A stretch of 64,000 nt of DNA from Oscillatoriales cyanobacterium (GCA_004292955.1 RDXX01000024.1:1-64000); one strand, 5' to 3'; shown: positions 18,471-28,368, counted from the stretch's first letter. The notes: generated by a model not told the origin, from the letters alone. Numbers and translations: made by a program.

Positions 18471-20678
18471 ATGCCCATCCCCATTCTCGTCCTGCTTGAA
18501 GTTCTAATTGTCATCGCACTTTCTCGACTTGTCGGCTTAGCATTTCGAGCGATCAAACAACCTCAAGTTATTGGAGAAATTGTAGCAGGAATTATGCTCG
18601 GGCCTTCTCTCCTCGGTTTGGTTGCACCAGATTTAGGAGCAGCACTTTTTCCAGCGGAGGCCGTTCCTTTCCTCAACGTGTTATCTGAGGTAGGGCTAAT
18701 ATTTTTCATGTTCTTGATTGGTTTAGAACTCAATCCTAAGTATCTAAAAAATAATTTAGATGTAGCAATTTTAACTTCCCACGTCAGCATTTTAGTGCCA
18801 TTTTCCCTGGGAAGCGTGCTCGCGCTGCTGTTGTACCCGATAGTTTCAAATAATAGCGTTTCGTTTACAGCATTTGCGATGTTTTTGGGCGCTGCGATGT
18901 CAATTACTGCCTTTCCGGTGCTGGCAAGAATTATTACAGAGCACAACTTGCAGAATACCAAATTGGGGACGCTAGCTCTGACTTGCGCTGCGGTAGACGA
19001 TGTGACGGCATGGTGTTTGTTGGCGGTGGCGATCGCAGTTACGCGCACTAACTCGATGGTTGGGGCTTTACCGACAATTTTTGAATCTATAGTGTACATC
19101 GGTTTCATGCTGACTGTAGTCCGCTGGTTCTTGCAACGGCTTTCCAAGCACTACAACCGCACCGGCAAGTTATCTCAATTAGTGCTATCCGGCATTTACA
19201 TGGGAGTTGTAGCATCAGCTTTAATTACTGAATGGATCGGCATTCACTTAATTTTCGGTGCGTTTTTGCTGGGTGCTGCCATGCCAAAAAATGCCGGACT
19301 TACCAGAGAATTAGCTGAGAAAACAGAAGATTTTGTCCTGATATTTCTGCTGCCAATATTTTTCGCTTACAGCGGTTTGCGGACTCAAATCGGCCTGCTC
19401 AATAGTCCCGAATTGTGGCTGCTGTGCGCGGCAGTTTTGGGAGTAGCAATTATTGGAAAATACTTCGGGACTTACGTTGCTGCCCGAGTCTGCGGCATCA
19501 GCAACCGCGAAGCTTCAGCGCTGGGGTGGATGATGAATACTCGCGGTTTGACTGAACTGATTGTGCTGAATATCGGTCTTTCTCTGGGGGTGGTTTCGCC
19601 GCTGCTATTTACGATGTTAGTCATTATGGCTTTAGTGACAACTTTTATGACTTCGCCACTGTTGGAGTGGACTTATCCGAAAAAGCTGATTCGGTTAGAT
19701 ATCTCAGAAGTAAGTTCGGATGATGATTCAGAATTAAAAGATTCGCCAATGGGTGGAGAAAGCGAAGAAATTAATAGAGAATTGCTGCCCAAGTATCGAA
19801 TTTTAGTCCCGGTTGCTAATCCCAGCACGCAGAAAGGTTTGCTGCAATTGGCGATCGCCCTGGCGCAGCCTGCTGCGGATACAGGGGGTAGCGATTTGCA
19901 GTCGGCGGCGGTTCATCCTCTGAGTTTGATCGAATTAAATGAAAATTATGGTTTTGAAAGTACGCCCGTAGAAGCCGATCGCATTATTCAGGAACGCCGC
20001 TCGAAATTATCAGAATTGATAGAGAGTTTGGAATTGCCGGATGCGAAAAAATTCGTGCACCCAATCATTCGGGTTACTAAAGATGTGGCGCGGGAAACGG
20101 CGCAAATTGCGGAACTCGATCGCGCGGATTTGATTTTGGTAGGATGGCACAGGCCGACTTTTAGCAGCAACCGTTTGGGAGGGCGTGTCGGCCAAATTCT
20201 CAGCAACGCTACTGTGGATGTAGCAATTTTTGTTGACAGAGGTAGGGAACGGTTGAATAATTTGTTAGTGCCTTATGCGGCAAATATTCACGATGATTTA
20301 GGGTTGGAATTGGCGCTGAGACTGTTGGTTAATAGCGAGGAACGTCGTTTGACGGTGCTGCGGGTGGCGGTTGACGGGGCAGAGGGAAATGAGCTGAGTT
20401 ATGAGTTTCAGCGAGTTATGGATCGGTTGCCGGTAGAAGTGCGATCGCGCATTGAAACTCCGATTGTGGAGGCTGCTGAGCCGATTCAAGCGGTGGTGGC
20501 GGCTTCTGCTAATGCTGATTTGACGATCGCGGGTACGAGTCGGGAGTGGGGAATTGAACGCCAAACTCTCGGACGGTATACTGATGAATTGGCGGTGCAG
20601 TGTCATTCTTCGCTGCTGATTGCGCGCTGTTACGTGAAAGTGCGATCGCACTTGGCTTCGGTACTTGTTGACAGTTGA
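18471..20678 (+). CDS. CPA2-type cation:proton antiporter with C-terminal universal-stress-like domain
   Basis: Residues 1-405 form 11-13 hydrophobic segments of the Na+/H+ exchanger domain, with [15 protein letters not shown] near residue 36 and [12 protein letters not shown] near 172, where paired Asp residues mark the ion site of CPA2 proteins. About 330 cytosolic residues follow, with USP-like sequence ([11 protein letters not shown] and [13 protein letters not shown]), a layout known from cyanobacterial NapA/NhaS-type proteins. It probably exchanges Na+ or K+ for H+ in the cytoplasmic or thylakoid membrane; the ion cannot be told from sequence. The final residues VDS and the TGA stop are encoded by the first GTTGACA repeats of the downstream array, so the true C-terminus has been replaced or extended by repeat DNA. 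Confidence 0.93.
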   Translation: MPIPILVLLEVLIVIALSRLVGLAFRAIKQPQVIGEIVAGIMLGPSLLGLVAPDLGAALFPAEAVPFLNVLSEVGLIFFMFLIGLELNPKYLKNNLDVAILTSHVSILVPFSLGSVLALLLYPIVSNNSVSFTAFAMFLGAAMSITAFPVLARIITEHNLQNTKLGTLALTCAAVDDVTAWCLLAVAIAVTRTNSMVGALPTIFESIVYIGFMLTVVRWFLQRLSKHYNRTGKLSQLVLSGIYMGVVASALITEWIGIHLIFGAFLLGAAMPKNAGLTRELAEKTEDFVLIFLLPIFFAYSGLRTQIGLLNSPELWLLCAAVLGVAIIGKYFGTYVAARVCGISNREASALGWMMNTRGLTELIVLNIGLSLGVVSPLLFTMLVIMALVTTFMTSPLLEWTYPKKLIRLDISEVSSDDDSELKDSPMGGESEEINRELLPKYRILVPVANPSTQKGLLQLAIALAQPAADTGGSDLQSAAVHPLSLIELNENYGFESTPVEADRIIQERRSKLSELIESLELPDAKKFVHPIIRVTKDVARETAQIAELDRADLILVGWHRPTFSSNRLGGRVGQILSNATVDVAIFVDRGRERLNNLLVPYAANIHDDLGLELALRLLVNSEERRLTVLRVAVDGAEGNELSYEFQRVMDRLPVEVRSRIETPIVEAAEPIQAVVAASANADLTIAGTSREWGIERQTLGRYTDELAVQCHSSLLIARCYVKVRSHLASVLVDS

Positions 20679-20916
20679 CAGTTGACAGTTGACAGTTGAC
20701 AGTTGGCAGTTGACAGTTGGCAGTTGGCAGTTGACAGTTGGCAGTTGGCAGTTGGCAGTTGGCAGTTGGCAGTTGGTTATTTGTGAGGTGCTACCAATTC
20801 CCAATTCCCAATTCCCAATCCCCAATTCCCAATTCCCAATTCCCAATTCCCAATTCCCCATTCCCAATTCCCAATTCCCAATTCCCCATTCCCAATTCCC
20901 AATTCCCCATTCCCAA
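20667..20916 (+). repeat. Compound heptamer array: GTTGACA, then GTTGGCA, then AATTCCC
   Basis: Three different 7-bp families follow each other without a break for 250 bp: about five GTTGACA units, a mixed GTTGACA/GTTGGCA block to about 20776, then about 16 AATTCCC units with AATTCCCCATTCCC variants from about 20796. The array starts inside the antiporter gene and stops 4 bp before the next start codon. Confidence 0.95.
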
Positions 20917-20920
20917 GATT

Positions 20921-21430
20921 ATGAATCATTTAAGCCTTAAATCCCTGGCATTTTACGGGATTGCGATCGGCTCGGTTTCGCTGCTGTTTAAAGTGGTAAC
21001 TGCTTACGGCGAAACAAGTTTAAAAGCGGCTCCGGCAATTGCGGGAAGTTATCGCTTTGATGCTAAAAGTTTGCCGGAATGTCTGAAATCTGATACTTTG
21101 ACCTTGACAATCGAGCAATCGGGTGTTTATTTGAGCGGTAATTTGCGATCGGGTAACAGCGAGGGCGATCGCGCAAACACAGCCGAGGAGAAACCTTCTT
21201 TAGCAGGGAAGTGGGAAAATCAAGGATTGAGCTTGTCGGGTGTCGTACCTAATTTAACGGGTTGCAGCGAGTCCGCTGCGATCGGTCAAAACAGCTATGT
21301 TAAACTGCGAGGAGTTGTGGAAAAAGACAGCCTCAACGGAAAAATTAGTCTGACGGATCGGGCGGCGGCTACTAATTTTACGGCTCAAAAAGAAGCGGTG
21401 GCGAAACCTCAGCAGAAGCAACCACATTAA
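20921..21430 (+). CDS. Small exported or membrane-anchored hypothetical protein
   Basis: The 169 residues begin with a hydrophobic N-terminal segment ([18 protein letters not shown]) that should act as a signal or anchor. A soluble part follows, with [29 protein letters not shown] and a paired Cys (PECL, TGCSES), suggesting a small beta-rich periplasmic or lumenal domain. The reading frame is open further upstream, but that part only translates the heptamer array (repeats of IPNSQFP), so the ATG at 20921 is taken. It lies just after the antiporter on the same strand and may work with it, though no evidence beyond position supports that. Not recognised by name. Confidence 0.7.
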   Translation: MNHLSLKSLAFYGIAIGSVSLLFKVVTAYGETSLKAAPAIAGSYRFDAKSLPECLKSDTLTLTIEQSGVYLSGNLRSGNSEGDRANTAEEKPSLAGKWENQGLSLSGVVPNLTGCSESAAIGQNSYVKLRGVVEKDSLNGKISLTDRAAATNFTAQKEAVAKPQQKQPH

Positions 21431-21560
21431 AGGTGTTGATTTCAATCGCACCGTCAGAAAACGGGTAGAAGCCCTGGATAGATCGGGCTCCAACCTAAAA
21501 CTTTCGATCGAAGAAGTTGAAGATCCAGATTTATCTGTGGAGTAAATCTGAAATCTAAAA

Positions 21561-22082
21561 TTAATCGATACTTTGGAAAAATAACACGGTTAGAATCAGG
21601 CAATTACTAACAGTGTGAGAGATGAAAATTGCTCCAAATTGGGTGGTGACTTTAAAACTTCTTTTCGGAGGACGGCGGGTGAGGGTGAATGAGCGTTTGA
21701 ATTCAGTAGGAACAGCAGTTTTTTTCTTCCCGTATAGCGTGTTTTCTAACAGTTCTAATGCTTGCCATTTTGCGAGAAAAGTCACTAGCAGTATCGAGAG
21801 GGCGATGCCAGTTATTATGAAGTAAAAATCTCGCTCGCCTCCTAATAATATATAATCGATCAGCCGTTCCCGTAAATCTTTTGAAAGCACGCTTTCAAGG
21901 CCGAAGAAGACTAGCCAACCGATACAAGTGCAAGAGAGATTGAGGATGGCTGCATATTCAACGCTGGTTTTGGGGCCGAGTTTCAGTAGCTTTTGCAAGA
22001 ACCATGATTCGATCGCGATCGCCAAAAACATGGCTAGAATTTGTACCAACACAGTCCGAAACGGGAAAACAGTTGCAATCAT
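21561..22082 (-). CDS. fraC: FraC-like filament integrity protein
   Basis: The 173 residues have four likely membrane segments: residues about 10-30, 42-64, 85-107 and 150-170, with a basic cytosolic loop (FKRSFTLTRRPPKRSFK) between the last two. Topology, length and the sequence TSVEYAAILNLSCTCIGWLV match FraC, which with FraD and FraG forms septal structures joining cells of Anabaena filaments. FraC-like proteins also occur in filamentous cyanobacteria without heterocysts. No fraD or fraE gene lies next to it here. The call rests on family recall and topology, so it is moderate. It converges on the exported protein gene, with a 130-bp gap. Confidence 0.6.
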   Translation of the reverse strand: MIATVFPFRTVLVQILAMFLAIAIESWFLQKLLKLGPKTSVEYAAILNLSCTCIGWLVFFGLESVLSKDLRERLIDYILLGGERDFYFIITGIALSILLVTFLAKWQALELLENTLYGKKKTAVPTEFKRSFTLTRRPPKRSFKVTTQFGAIFISHTVSNCLILTVLFFQSID

Positions 22083-22321
22083 TAGTTTTGCTCCTATGTC
22101 TGCTTCCCGATCGTACCTGACACACTACAAAACCGCTGTATGCTCCAGCCCCTCTTTGAAGAGCGATCGCTCTTCTGGTGACACTTAAGCCACTAGCCGC
22201 CAATGGTGCTAAAGTGAAGTCAGAATATAGAACTGAGCGATAAAAATAAAATATCCCAGAGGAGTCTCGGGTTCAAAAATTACCTGGGCCAAGACCCCGC
22301 CTGTCCGTATATTGTGTTGAA

Positions 22322-22948
22322 ATGGATGTTGCCGTGATCTTAATGCCGTCAGAAACTTCGCTTACCGAGTCAAACCCGTTGATTTTAGACAGTTTGCCAG
22401 ATTTGTCGCCGAATGAGGGTGGGTGTCCCCGCCGGACTAGATTGCAAATTGATTTGATGTTGCTGGCGATCGAGGCCTTGTATCTCGGAGGTGCGGAAGA
22501 AATGCTGGCAGTGTCAAAGGAGCTGGAATTGGAGTCAATTGTCAAAAATCGCGTTGCCTTTTGGCAGATGCGAAATACTAATCCGCTGAGACGCTATGCC
22601 CAACGCCGCTCCCTGACAGTTGTGGAGGCAAAGGCGCTGGTGGCGATCGCCTGTAATATGGCGCGCAAGTTAACTGCGACAATTCGGCAGTTGCTGCTAG
22701 ATTCGCAGCAGTTGCGATCGAGAAATCTTCCCCTCAGTCAGAACTTGCAGCTTGCCGAGTATTTAGAACGTTTTCGAGCTCATTTTCGATCGCGCATGAA
22801 CCCCAAGCGATCGGTGGTTGTAGCTTACGATTCCGATGACAAGCTCAACGAACTAGCTTTAAACTTGTTGAGCAAACTGCTATTTTGTACAGGCACAGCC
22901 GGAATGCAGCGCTTCTGGGTTAGCCTGTTTGATGGAGAAATTGAATAA
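22322..22948 (+). CDS. DUF3038 domain-containing protein
   Basis: This is a 208-residue soluble helical protein of a family restricted to cyanobacteria, with LQIDLMLLAIEALYLGGAEEML near residue 42 and FCTGTAGMQRFWVSLFDGEI at the end. Function is unknown. It is followed after 2 bp by the DUF4335 gene, an arrangement conserved in cyanobacteria, which argues that the two work together. Two ATG codons (22322 and 22343) are possible starts; neither has a strong SD. Helices around residues 95-160 are rich in Arg and Gln. Confidence 0.88.
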   Translation: MDVAVILMPSETSLTESNPLILDSLPDLSPNEGGCPRRTRLQIDLMLLAIEALYLGGAEEMLAVSKELELESIVKNRVAFWQMRNTNPLRRYAQRRSLTVVEAKALVAIACNMARKLTATIRQLLLDSQQLRSRNLPLSQNLQLAEYLERFRAHFRSRMNPKRSVVVAYDSDDKLNELALNLLSKLLFCTGTAGMQRFWVSLFDGEIE

Positions 22949-22950
22949 AA

Positions 22951-24123
22951 ATGACTATTAGGCGTCAGTACAGTCTGCCAAATTGCACCCTGGTTCTAGA
23001 AGGGTTGAGCGATGGCTCGGCAGCCAGCCAGCTAGAAATGCGGCCGGTGCTTTCGATATTAATGAGCGCTGAATGCTATGTGACAGGCCTCGGTGAGCCC
23101 CTCAATGGGGGACGGGAGTTTTTTGAAAGCTTGGTGAGGACTGTCAGCAGCTACGCTCAAGAATTTATGAGCGGAGTGCATTATCCCGATCGCTATGGCC
23201 CAAATTTGGGTATGGTACAGTTGCACAGAATTGACGGGAATTCCCACCGTTTGACCGTTCTACCCGCCGGATCTGACAGCGCCACCCAAATCGATCAAAA
23301 AACAGAACTGTCGGCACAGGTAGATTTGACGACGGTACAGCTATTTGATTTGGTAGAGGCGATCGATCAATTTTTTGCCGACACCCAGACGCTGCCAGAA
23401 TTGTCGCTGCAATTAACCCCAATTTCCAAGCGTTATATCAAGTCTGCCGAACCTTTGGCGAAGCGCAGTTTGCCTGCGGTGGTGGGGGTGTCGAGTTTGG
23501 CTTTGGCGGCGATGGCGTTTTTCTTGGTACCAGTGCCGGAAGTCCAGCGCCCGAGAGATCCAGTGCCGCAGCCCAATCGGGCCGGCCAAAATCTCGGCAC
23601 GCCGAATTCCGGTGGTTCGGGTTCGCCGAATCCCAATCCCACGCCTGCGGCTGACGGTTTGCTTGGGGATAAAACTCCGAAAGTTGTTGAATCGAGTTCA
23701 CCAACTCCGAGCACTTCGCCGCAGTCGGACACTTCACCCTTGGCCACGCCGCAGTCAAACATTTCGCCGGAAAGCACGCCCACTCCTGTTGCTGAAGGTT
23801 TGGCAAGCCCTGGGGCGGCAGCCGTGCCGATTACCGATACGGCCGAAATCGATCTGTTGAAGGGGAAACTTTCCCAGCAAATTGATGGAGTTTTGAAGAA
23901 TCAGCCTGCTGTTGATGCGGAGTTGGTTTATCGGGTGAGTGTGGCTAAAGATGGGGCGATTGTCGGTTACAAGTCGGAAAATTCCGCAGCAGTCGATCGA
24001 TCCGAAGCGCCGTTGTCCGAGTTGCTTTACAAACCGGTTGGTACTAGGCCGCCTGCGGAACCGCTGGCTGATTTCCGAGTAGTTATTGCACCGGGCGGTA
24101 CTGCGGCTGTCACTCCTTGGTAA
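22951..24123 (+). CDS. DUF4335 domain-containing protein, membrane-anchored
   Basis: The N-terminal DUF4335 domain covers about residues 1-165 (TIRRQYSLPNCTLVLEGLSD, then RPVLSILMSAECYV). One membrane segment lies at about residues 175-194. A Pro/Ser/Thr-rich linker (residues 200-275, low complexity) leads to a C-terminal domain, probably on the other side of the membrane, ending ADFRVVIAPGGTAAVTPW. The gene starts 2 bp after the DUF3038 stop, so translation is likely coupled. The pair is conserved in cyanobacteria but its role is not known. The stop codon is directly followed by the GTAGTGAGGACT repeat block. Confidence 0.9.
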   Translation: MTIRRQYSLPNCTLVLEGLSDGSAASQLEMRPVLSILMSAECYVTGLGEPLNGGREFFESLVRTVSSYAQEFMSGVHYPDRYGPNLGMVQLHRIDGNSHRLTVLPAGSDSATQIDQKTELSAQVDLTTVQLFDLVEAIDQFFADTQTLPELSLQLTPISKRYIKSAEPLAKRSLPAVVGVSSLALAAMAFFLVPVPEVQRPRDPVPQPNRAGQNLGTPNSGGSGSPNPNPTPAADGLLGDKTPKVVESSSPTPSTSPQSDTSPLATPQSNISPESTPTPVAEGLASPGAAAVPITDTAEIDLLKGKLSQQIDGVLKNQPAVDAELVYRVSVAKDGAIVGYKSENSAAVDRSEAPLSELLYKPVGTRPPAEPLADFRVVIAPGGTAAVTPW

Positions 24124-24451
24124 AGGGTTTGTAGTGAGGACTCGGCGGTTGGAAACCGCGTCTACACACACAAAACCCGCCTCCGCGGGTTGAAGAAAAG
24201 ACGGCGGTTAAAATCGCCGGATTCGTAGAAGACTCGGCGGTTAGAAACCGCGTCTACACAGACAAAACCGGATTCGTAGAAGACTCGGCGGTTAGAAACC
24301 GCGTCTACACAGACAAAACCCGCCTCCGCGGGTTGAAGAAAAGACGGTTAAAATCGCCGGATCTGATTAATTCTCTTCATTCCGCGGAGGCGGAATTTGT
24401 TTGTGTAGACGCGGTTTCAACCGCCGTCTTTTTCTTATATTATAATTTGAC
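24124..24451. repeat. ACTCGGCGGTTAGAAACCGC repeat block
   Basis: Three direct copies begin near 24139, 24232 and 24283. Full units are 83-93 bp: CGGCGGTTAGAAACCGCGTC, TACACAGACAAAA, CCCGCCTCCGCGGG, then AAGACGGTTAAAATCGCCGG. The middle copy lacks the CCCGCCTCCGCGGG palindrome. An inverted partial copy follows at about 24385-24436 and ends in CCGCCGTCTTTTTC, so it can also form a terminator for the DUF4335 gene or its convergent neighbour. Confidence 0.85.
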
Positions 24452-26530
24452 TCAAAGTCCTGTAGGTGCGATCGGCTCAATGTCTGGATCGCATCCACCA
24501 ACTTGATTTGTGCGAATTACCCACAAAAAAGCTCCTTGTTTTAAGAGGATTTTGGCGATCGCATCTTGGGTACGCCTCGGCAGCATTGTTCGGTAACTCA
24601 TAGCAGCTTTGAACGAATTCACGATGCCAGCAAAAAAGCTTTTTTTCAGTTCAGAATCAATACCCGCCAATCTCGCATTTTTGCGCCAATCTGGACGGAC
24701 AACACCGAGGGGAATTAATACTTTTTCTAAACTCTCTCCTAAGGCTATTAACTGGTTAAATCTTTCGGTTTGTGCGGCGGTGGGATGTGTTTTCAGCCAG
24801 TCTTGAATCTGAGGATTTGACTCAATTTCCGCAGTGATTTTTTTAATTGTCGCGTAAATTGCCTGACTGGAATCTTGGACGCAAGAAGTTGCTGGCGTGA
24901 CTAAACTGGCGCCGGTGCCGTCTCCGCTGCGGTAGCGCGCCATCATGATATCTAGTTGCTGGTTTAATTCAGTTAAAGGCGACAAGGTGATGCCGTCAAA
25001 GTCGTAGTCGCAACACACGCAGTCTAATTTACAGATGATATCGCACACCGGGCGATCGCCCAACCAGCCGCGCTGCAAGTCTCCCATGTAACTTTGCCAT
25101 TTGCTGGAACCTGCTACAATTCCGTCTGGATTGTGGGCATAAACTTGTTTGTATTCTATGTCAAAACGCAGTTCGCGGGTAAAGCGATCGCGCACAACTT
25201 TTGCTACTCCAAAAGCAAAATGTCCGGTGACAATTCTCAGCGGTGCCGGTTCGCCGCCTTTGCCGCCGATACCGCCGAAACAGTGAATCACTATACCGAT
25301 ATCTCCTTCTTGCCAAGGGGAGATTGAATCGTTTTCTGTAGCATCATTTGGCATCAACAATACTCTTTTGGCTTGTCCTTTTTGCGCCCTAGTATTTAAC
25401 CAGTTTTGGTCTTTTAAATAAGCGAGAGATTTTTGTAACCCGAAATGTGTTTCATCTGGGATTAATTGGGCAATTTTCCGGGGTTCGATAGCCTGAACAA
25501 CAAAAATATTATCTTCATCTCTTTCGCCGTAAATGTACCAGCCCTCTGAATTTAATGGCGATTGTTCGATTTGGTGATTGGTAGACCTCGCTATCCCATT
25601 TTTGTCTGGCTGTACTTGGGGAATCCGAATGATTTCGGCGGCGCCGTCAAATTGTTGGGATGTTTGGCCCAAATGCCGGACAATAAATTTGTCGCTGTCG
25701 GGTTCTGGGCGCTGTAAAATTGAGACTAAGGCACAGAAACGTCCGATAATTTGTACTGGTTCGCGATCGATAATTAATTCTTGCGGGTCGCTGTTGCTAT
25801 GGTTGATGGCAATCACCGGTCTCCGTAACATCACAGTCACGCTGTCTTCGCGTCTGCTACCTGCTAGAGTTTCTAAAGGGCCGACATTGCGCCAGCCGTT
25901 CAATCTATCTGGATGGATGTTGCCTGATTTTTGACTTTTTTGAGTTTGTTTGGTGAAGCTGATATCTTGACTGACGGCGTGGACAAAAAATTGTACTTGG
26001 CGATCTGTACTCCACTTCAAAAATGCTATTTTGCCAATGAAATTTTGATGTTTTTTGGGTGCATTGATCACTTCAAAAAAAACTGATCCATAAATCTGGC
26101 GCTGTTCGTTTGATGGCAAAATCAAGCGCCCTTGCCAAAGTGCGATCGGGTTGTAGAGATGGGCAACTGCTGCTGCATCTTCGCAGACGATTTCTGGCTC
26201 CGGCTCTTCTAAAGTATCGCTTTCTGGTTCCTCAAAAAACGCCGGATAATTGGAATCTTCTTCGACAAATTGCGGTTCTAAAAAAACGTTTTTACCTGCG
26301 GCAATATTGGCAGTTGAATCTCGGTTTTTTAGGGGTAATTTCAATTTCAGAAAATGGCGTTTTTCCTCCAGCTTGTCCTGCAACCAATTGACAAAAACCC
26401 GAACAAAAATAAAAGCTGTGAGACCGAAAATCACAGCCAAAGCTGTCATCCCCAGAGTCAAAAGAAATTGCTCTAAAGATTGACCGGAAAGTAAAATAAT
26501 TTTGGGCCAAATCAAAGAATATGCCGCCAT
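24452..26530 (-). CDS. Large hypothetical protein with one N-terminal membrane segment
   Basis: The 692 residues start with a membrane segment at about 17-48 (FLLTLGMTALAVIFGLTAFI). The rest should be a soluble domain: a charged linker rich in Glu and Pro (residues 90-125) and a long conserved-looking region. The latter includes GGIGGKGGEPAPLRIVTGHF, CKLDCVCCDYDFDGITLSP (a cluster of four Cys in ten residues) and SGDGTGASLVTPATSCVQDS. I do not recognise the family. The Cys cluster might bind metal. It is the second gene of a two-gene unit, 8 bp after the upstream gene, so the two products are probably functional partners. Confidence 0.75.
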   Translation of the reverse strand: MAAYSLIWPKIILLSGQSLEQFLLTLGMTALAVIFGLTAFIFVRVFVNWLQDKLEEKRHFLKLKLPLKNRDSTANIAAGKNVFLEPQFVEEDSNYPAFFEEPESDTLEEPEPEIVCEDAAAVAHLYNPIALWQGRLILPSNEQRQIYGSVFFEVINAPKKHQNFIGKIAFLKWSTDRQVQFFVHAVSQDISFTKQTQKSQKSGNIHPDRLNGWRNVGPLETLAGSRREDSVTVMLRRPVIAINHSNSDPQELIIDREPVQIIGRFCALVSILQRPEPDSDKFIVRHLGQTSQQFDGAAEIIRIPQVQPDKNGIARSTNHQIEQSPLNSEGWYIYGERDEDNIFVVQAIEPRKIAQLIPDETHFGLQKSLAYLKDQNWLNTRAQKGQAKRVLLMPNDATENDSISPWQEGDIGIVIHCFGGIGGKGGEPAPLRIVTGHFAFGVAKVVRDRFTRELRFDIEYKQVYAHNPDGIVAGSSKWQSYMGDLQRGWLGDRPVCDIICKLDCVCCDYDFDGITLSPLTELNQQLDIMMARYRSGDGTGASLVTPATSCVQDSSQAIYATIKKITAEIESNPQIQDWLKTHPTAAQTERFNQLIALGESLEKVLIPLGVVRPDWRKNARLAGIDSELKKSFFAGIVNSFKAAMSYRTMLPRRTQDAIAKILLKQGAFLWVIRTNQVGGCDPDIEPIAPTGL

Positions 26531-26538
26531 AAATATAT

Positions 26539-27213
26539 CTAGAAACGAGTTTTAGGTTCGATCCAGTCTGTGCTGGCTTGAGTGCCGAAAACTAGGGGTT
26601 TGTCTTGGGTGACAGATACGGTTTGGCCAGTCATATCGACGGCACAAAGAGGCCAAGATCGATCGCCCAAATGACCGGCGCGGAACAGAACTTGTCCCGG
26701 GCAAACTTGACTCCAACCCAACAATACAGCATGGGTGTAAAGACTGCGAGCCGGAGCAACGGTATAAGTATAATTATCATTTTTATCCCAAATGACCGCG
26801 TAGTCGGACATATCGGAAGAGTTGAACAACGCTTCAAATTCGCGGGCGAGAACGCGGGAACCCTCTTGATTCCAAGAAACAGGTACTAAAATTGCGATCG
26901 TCCCGGACATATCTGTGTCATCGCTAGCATACATTCCGCTTTCGGCCAGGGGCGAAGCAGCCGCCACTGTTTGCAGTTCCCCAGTTTTGAGATTTTCCAC
27001 AAACATGACGCTGCTAACCCGACACCGCGACAATTCCGGCTGTACTTGCAATTCAATTCGACTGTAAGCCGCGTATTGGCCGTTAGTTGAAACTAGGGAA
27101 GGACTCCGATAGTAGCGGATACCTGTGCCAGCATTTGAACTCACCTTAGCGTGAGTCTCATTAATCCATTCCCAAGGCACGGGATAGGGGCTATTTAAAG
27201 GGTCAGACATCAT
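26539..27213 (-). CDS. Hypothetical protein, first gene of a two-gene unit
   Basis: This 224-residue soluble protein has no signal peptide. Visible stretches are WEWINETHAKVSS, RIELQVQPELSRCRVSSVMF and GTIAILVPVSWNQEGSRVLA, which suggest a beta-rich, WD- or propeller-like repeat pattern, but no named domain is recognised. It is followed after 8 bp by the 692-residue membrane-anchored gene, so the pair is probably one transcript. The likely start is one of the two adjacent ATG codons at 27211-27213 or 27208-27210. Similar genes would be expected only in cyanobacteria; this is inference from composition and context. Confidence 0.7.
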   Translation of the reverse strand: MMSDPLNSPYPVPWEWINETHAKVSSNAGTGIRYYRSPSLVSTNGQYAAYSRIELQVQPELSRCRVSSVMFVENLKTGELQTVAAASPLAESGMYASDDTDMSGTIAILVPVSWNQEGSRVLAREFEALFNSSDMSDYAVIWDKNDNYTYTVAPARSLYTHAVLLGWSQVCPGQVLFRAGHLGDRSWPLCAVDMTGQTVSVTQDKPLVFGTQASTDWIEPKTRF

Positions 27214-27360
27214 TTTTTTGCCAAAAGTTCTACAGTATTATCTAACAGATTTAGGCTTACAGGCAGGGGAATAGCAATCGGGTTTTTGTCGGAAATGCTG
27301 TGCCGCCAAACCCCAGATTTGTAGAAACCGGGTGAATTTTTCAGATTTGAGATTTGTCCT

Positions 27361-27393
27361 CCAATCTAAAATCTAAAATCCAAAATCTAAAAT
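27361..27393. repeat. ATCTAAA heptamer array
   Basis: Four 7-bp units (ATCTAAA with an ATCCAAA variant) lie in the divergent gap between the two-gene unit and the OmpA-domain gene, about 57 bp before its start codon. Confidence 0.8.
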
Positions 27394-27450
27394 TGGATAT
27401 ATAGGATAGTATCGAAATTAATCTGGTATGTGTACCGAGAGGGAGGAACC

Positions 27451-28368
27451 ATGACGCGATATTCTACGGAAAAACCTTCAATCCCCCCGACTCGCGTCTC
27501 TAAGTCGCGGGGAAAAGGTTTATTTTTACTGTCGCTAATCTTTAGACTGCTGTTGCTGGGAGTAGGCAGCGGTTTTGCGTGGGTTTTGGGGATGGCGATC
27601 GCCCAAATTTATCCCTCACGCGCCACGTCTATGCCGATCGCCGAGAGATTGCTGCGCGTAACTCAAAATTTGACCTCCAGCCCGAAACGCGCCCCAGCAA
27701 AGCCAATTCCAGCGCTTCCTGCACCAACCGCTACACCAACTCCCCAGTCGAAAGTCAATCCCGCCCAGAGAGAGAAATTGCAGGGAGATTTAAGAAAGTT
27801 GCAGGGCGAGCTCAACGCGCTAATTGGGCGCACAGCGGCTTTAGAAAGTCAGTTGGGTAGCAGCCGCCCGACGGAAACTTTGGAAAAGCGGTTGCAGTTG
27901 ATGTCGCAGGAATTGGCTGCAACCCCAACGGAGGCCACTCCTCCTCTGGCTTTACCCGCGCCGAGCCCTCTCGATGGTAACGCGCAGCCACAGAATACGA
28001 GAAATCCAGTGTTTGCAGGGGATGCGCTGATGGTAACTTTGCCCAGCGATGTTTTGTTTAATACTGGCAGCATTTCTCTGCGGGCGGGTACCAGTGCGAT
28101 TTTGGACAATTTGGTGGCGGAGTTGCGGAGTTACGAGGGGGCGACGGTGCGGGTTGCAGGCCACACTGACGACGCTCTTGAAGAGGCGGAAAATCGCAAT
28201 GTGTCGTTTGCGCGGGCTCAGGCTGTGGTGCAGTATTTGTCTGGTGTGCTCGGGCAGAAGTATCATTGGGTGGCGATCGGCTACGGGGAAAGTCGCCCTT
28301 CGGTGGATAATAGTTCTGAGATCAATCGGCAGCGCAACCGTCGCATTGAAGTGGCAATTAGTCCTTAG
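27451..28368 (+). CDS. OmpA-family (OmpA_C-like) peptidoglycan-binding protein with membrane anchor
   Basis: GGGAGG 4 bp before the ATG at 27451 fixes the start; an in-frame ATG 21 bp earlier is less likely. A basic N-terminus is followed by a membrane segment (residues about 23-50), a Pro/Ala-rich linker, a coiled-coil stretch (LQGDLRKLQGELNALIGRTA) and a C-terminal OmpA_C-like domain from about residue 200. That domain has VRVAGHTDD, NVSFARAQAVVQYL and the RQRNRRIEV motif that binds diaminopimelate. Anchored OmpA_C proteins link a membrane to peptidoglycan. A MotB-type role is unlikely because no MotA gene is present. The stop codon is followed at once by an AGTTGTC heptamer array. Confidence 0.9.
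   Translation: MTRYSTEKPSIPPTRVSKSRGKGLFLLSLIFRLLLLGVGSGFAWVLGMAIAQIYPSRATSMPIAERLLRVTQNLTSSPKRAPAKPIPALPAPTATPTPQSKVNPAQREKLQGDLRKLQGELNALIGRTAALESQLGSSRPTETLEKRLQLMSQELAATPTEATPPLALPAPSPLDGNAQPQNTRNPVFAGDALMVTLPSDVLFNTGSISLRAGTSAILDNLVAELRSYEGATVRVAGHTDDALEEAENRNVSFARAQAVVQYLSGVLGQKYHWVAIGYGESRPSVDNSSEINRQRNRRIEVAISP

Noticed and set aside
20667-20916. Tandem arrays as possible CRISPR
   Set aside because: Units are 7 bp with no unique spacers and no cas genes; they are heptamer repeats.
20298-20940. Open frames on both strands over the heptamer array (CQLSTVN- and PIPNSQF-type proteins)
   Set aside because: They are translations of the repeats and of antisense of the antiporter, with no gene-like composition.
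21431-22082. A full fraC-fraD-fraE operon
   Set aside because: Only the FraC-like gene is present; the neighbouring sequence on its strand holds no fraD or fraE.
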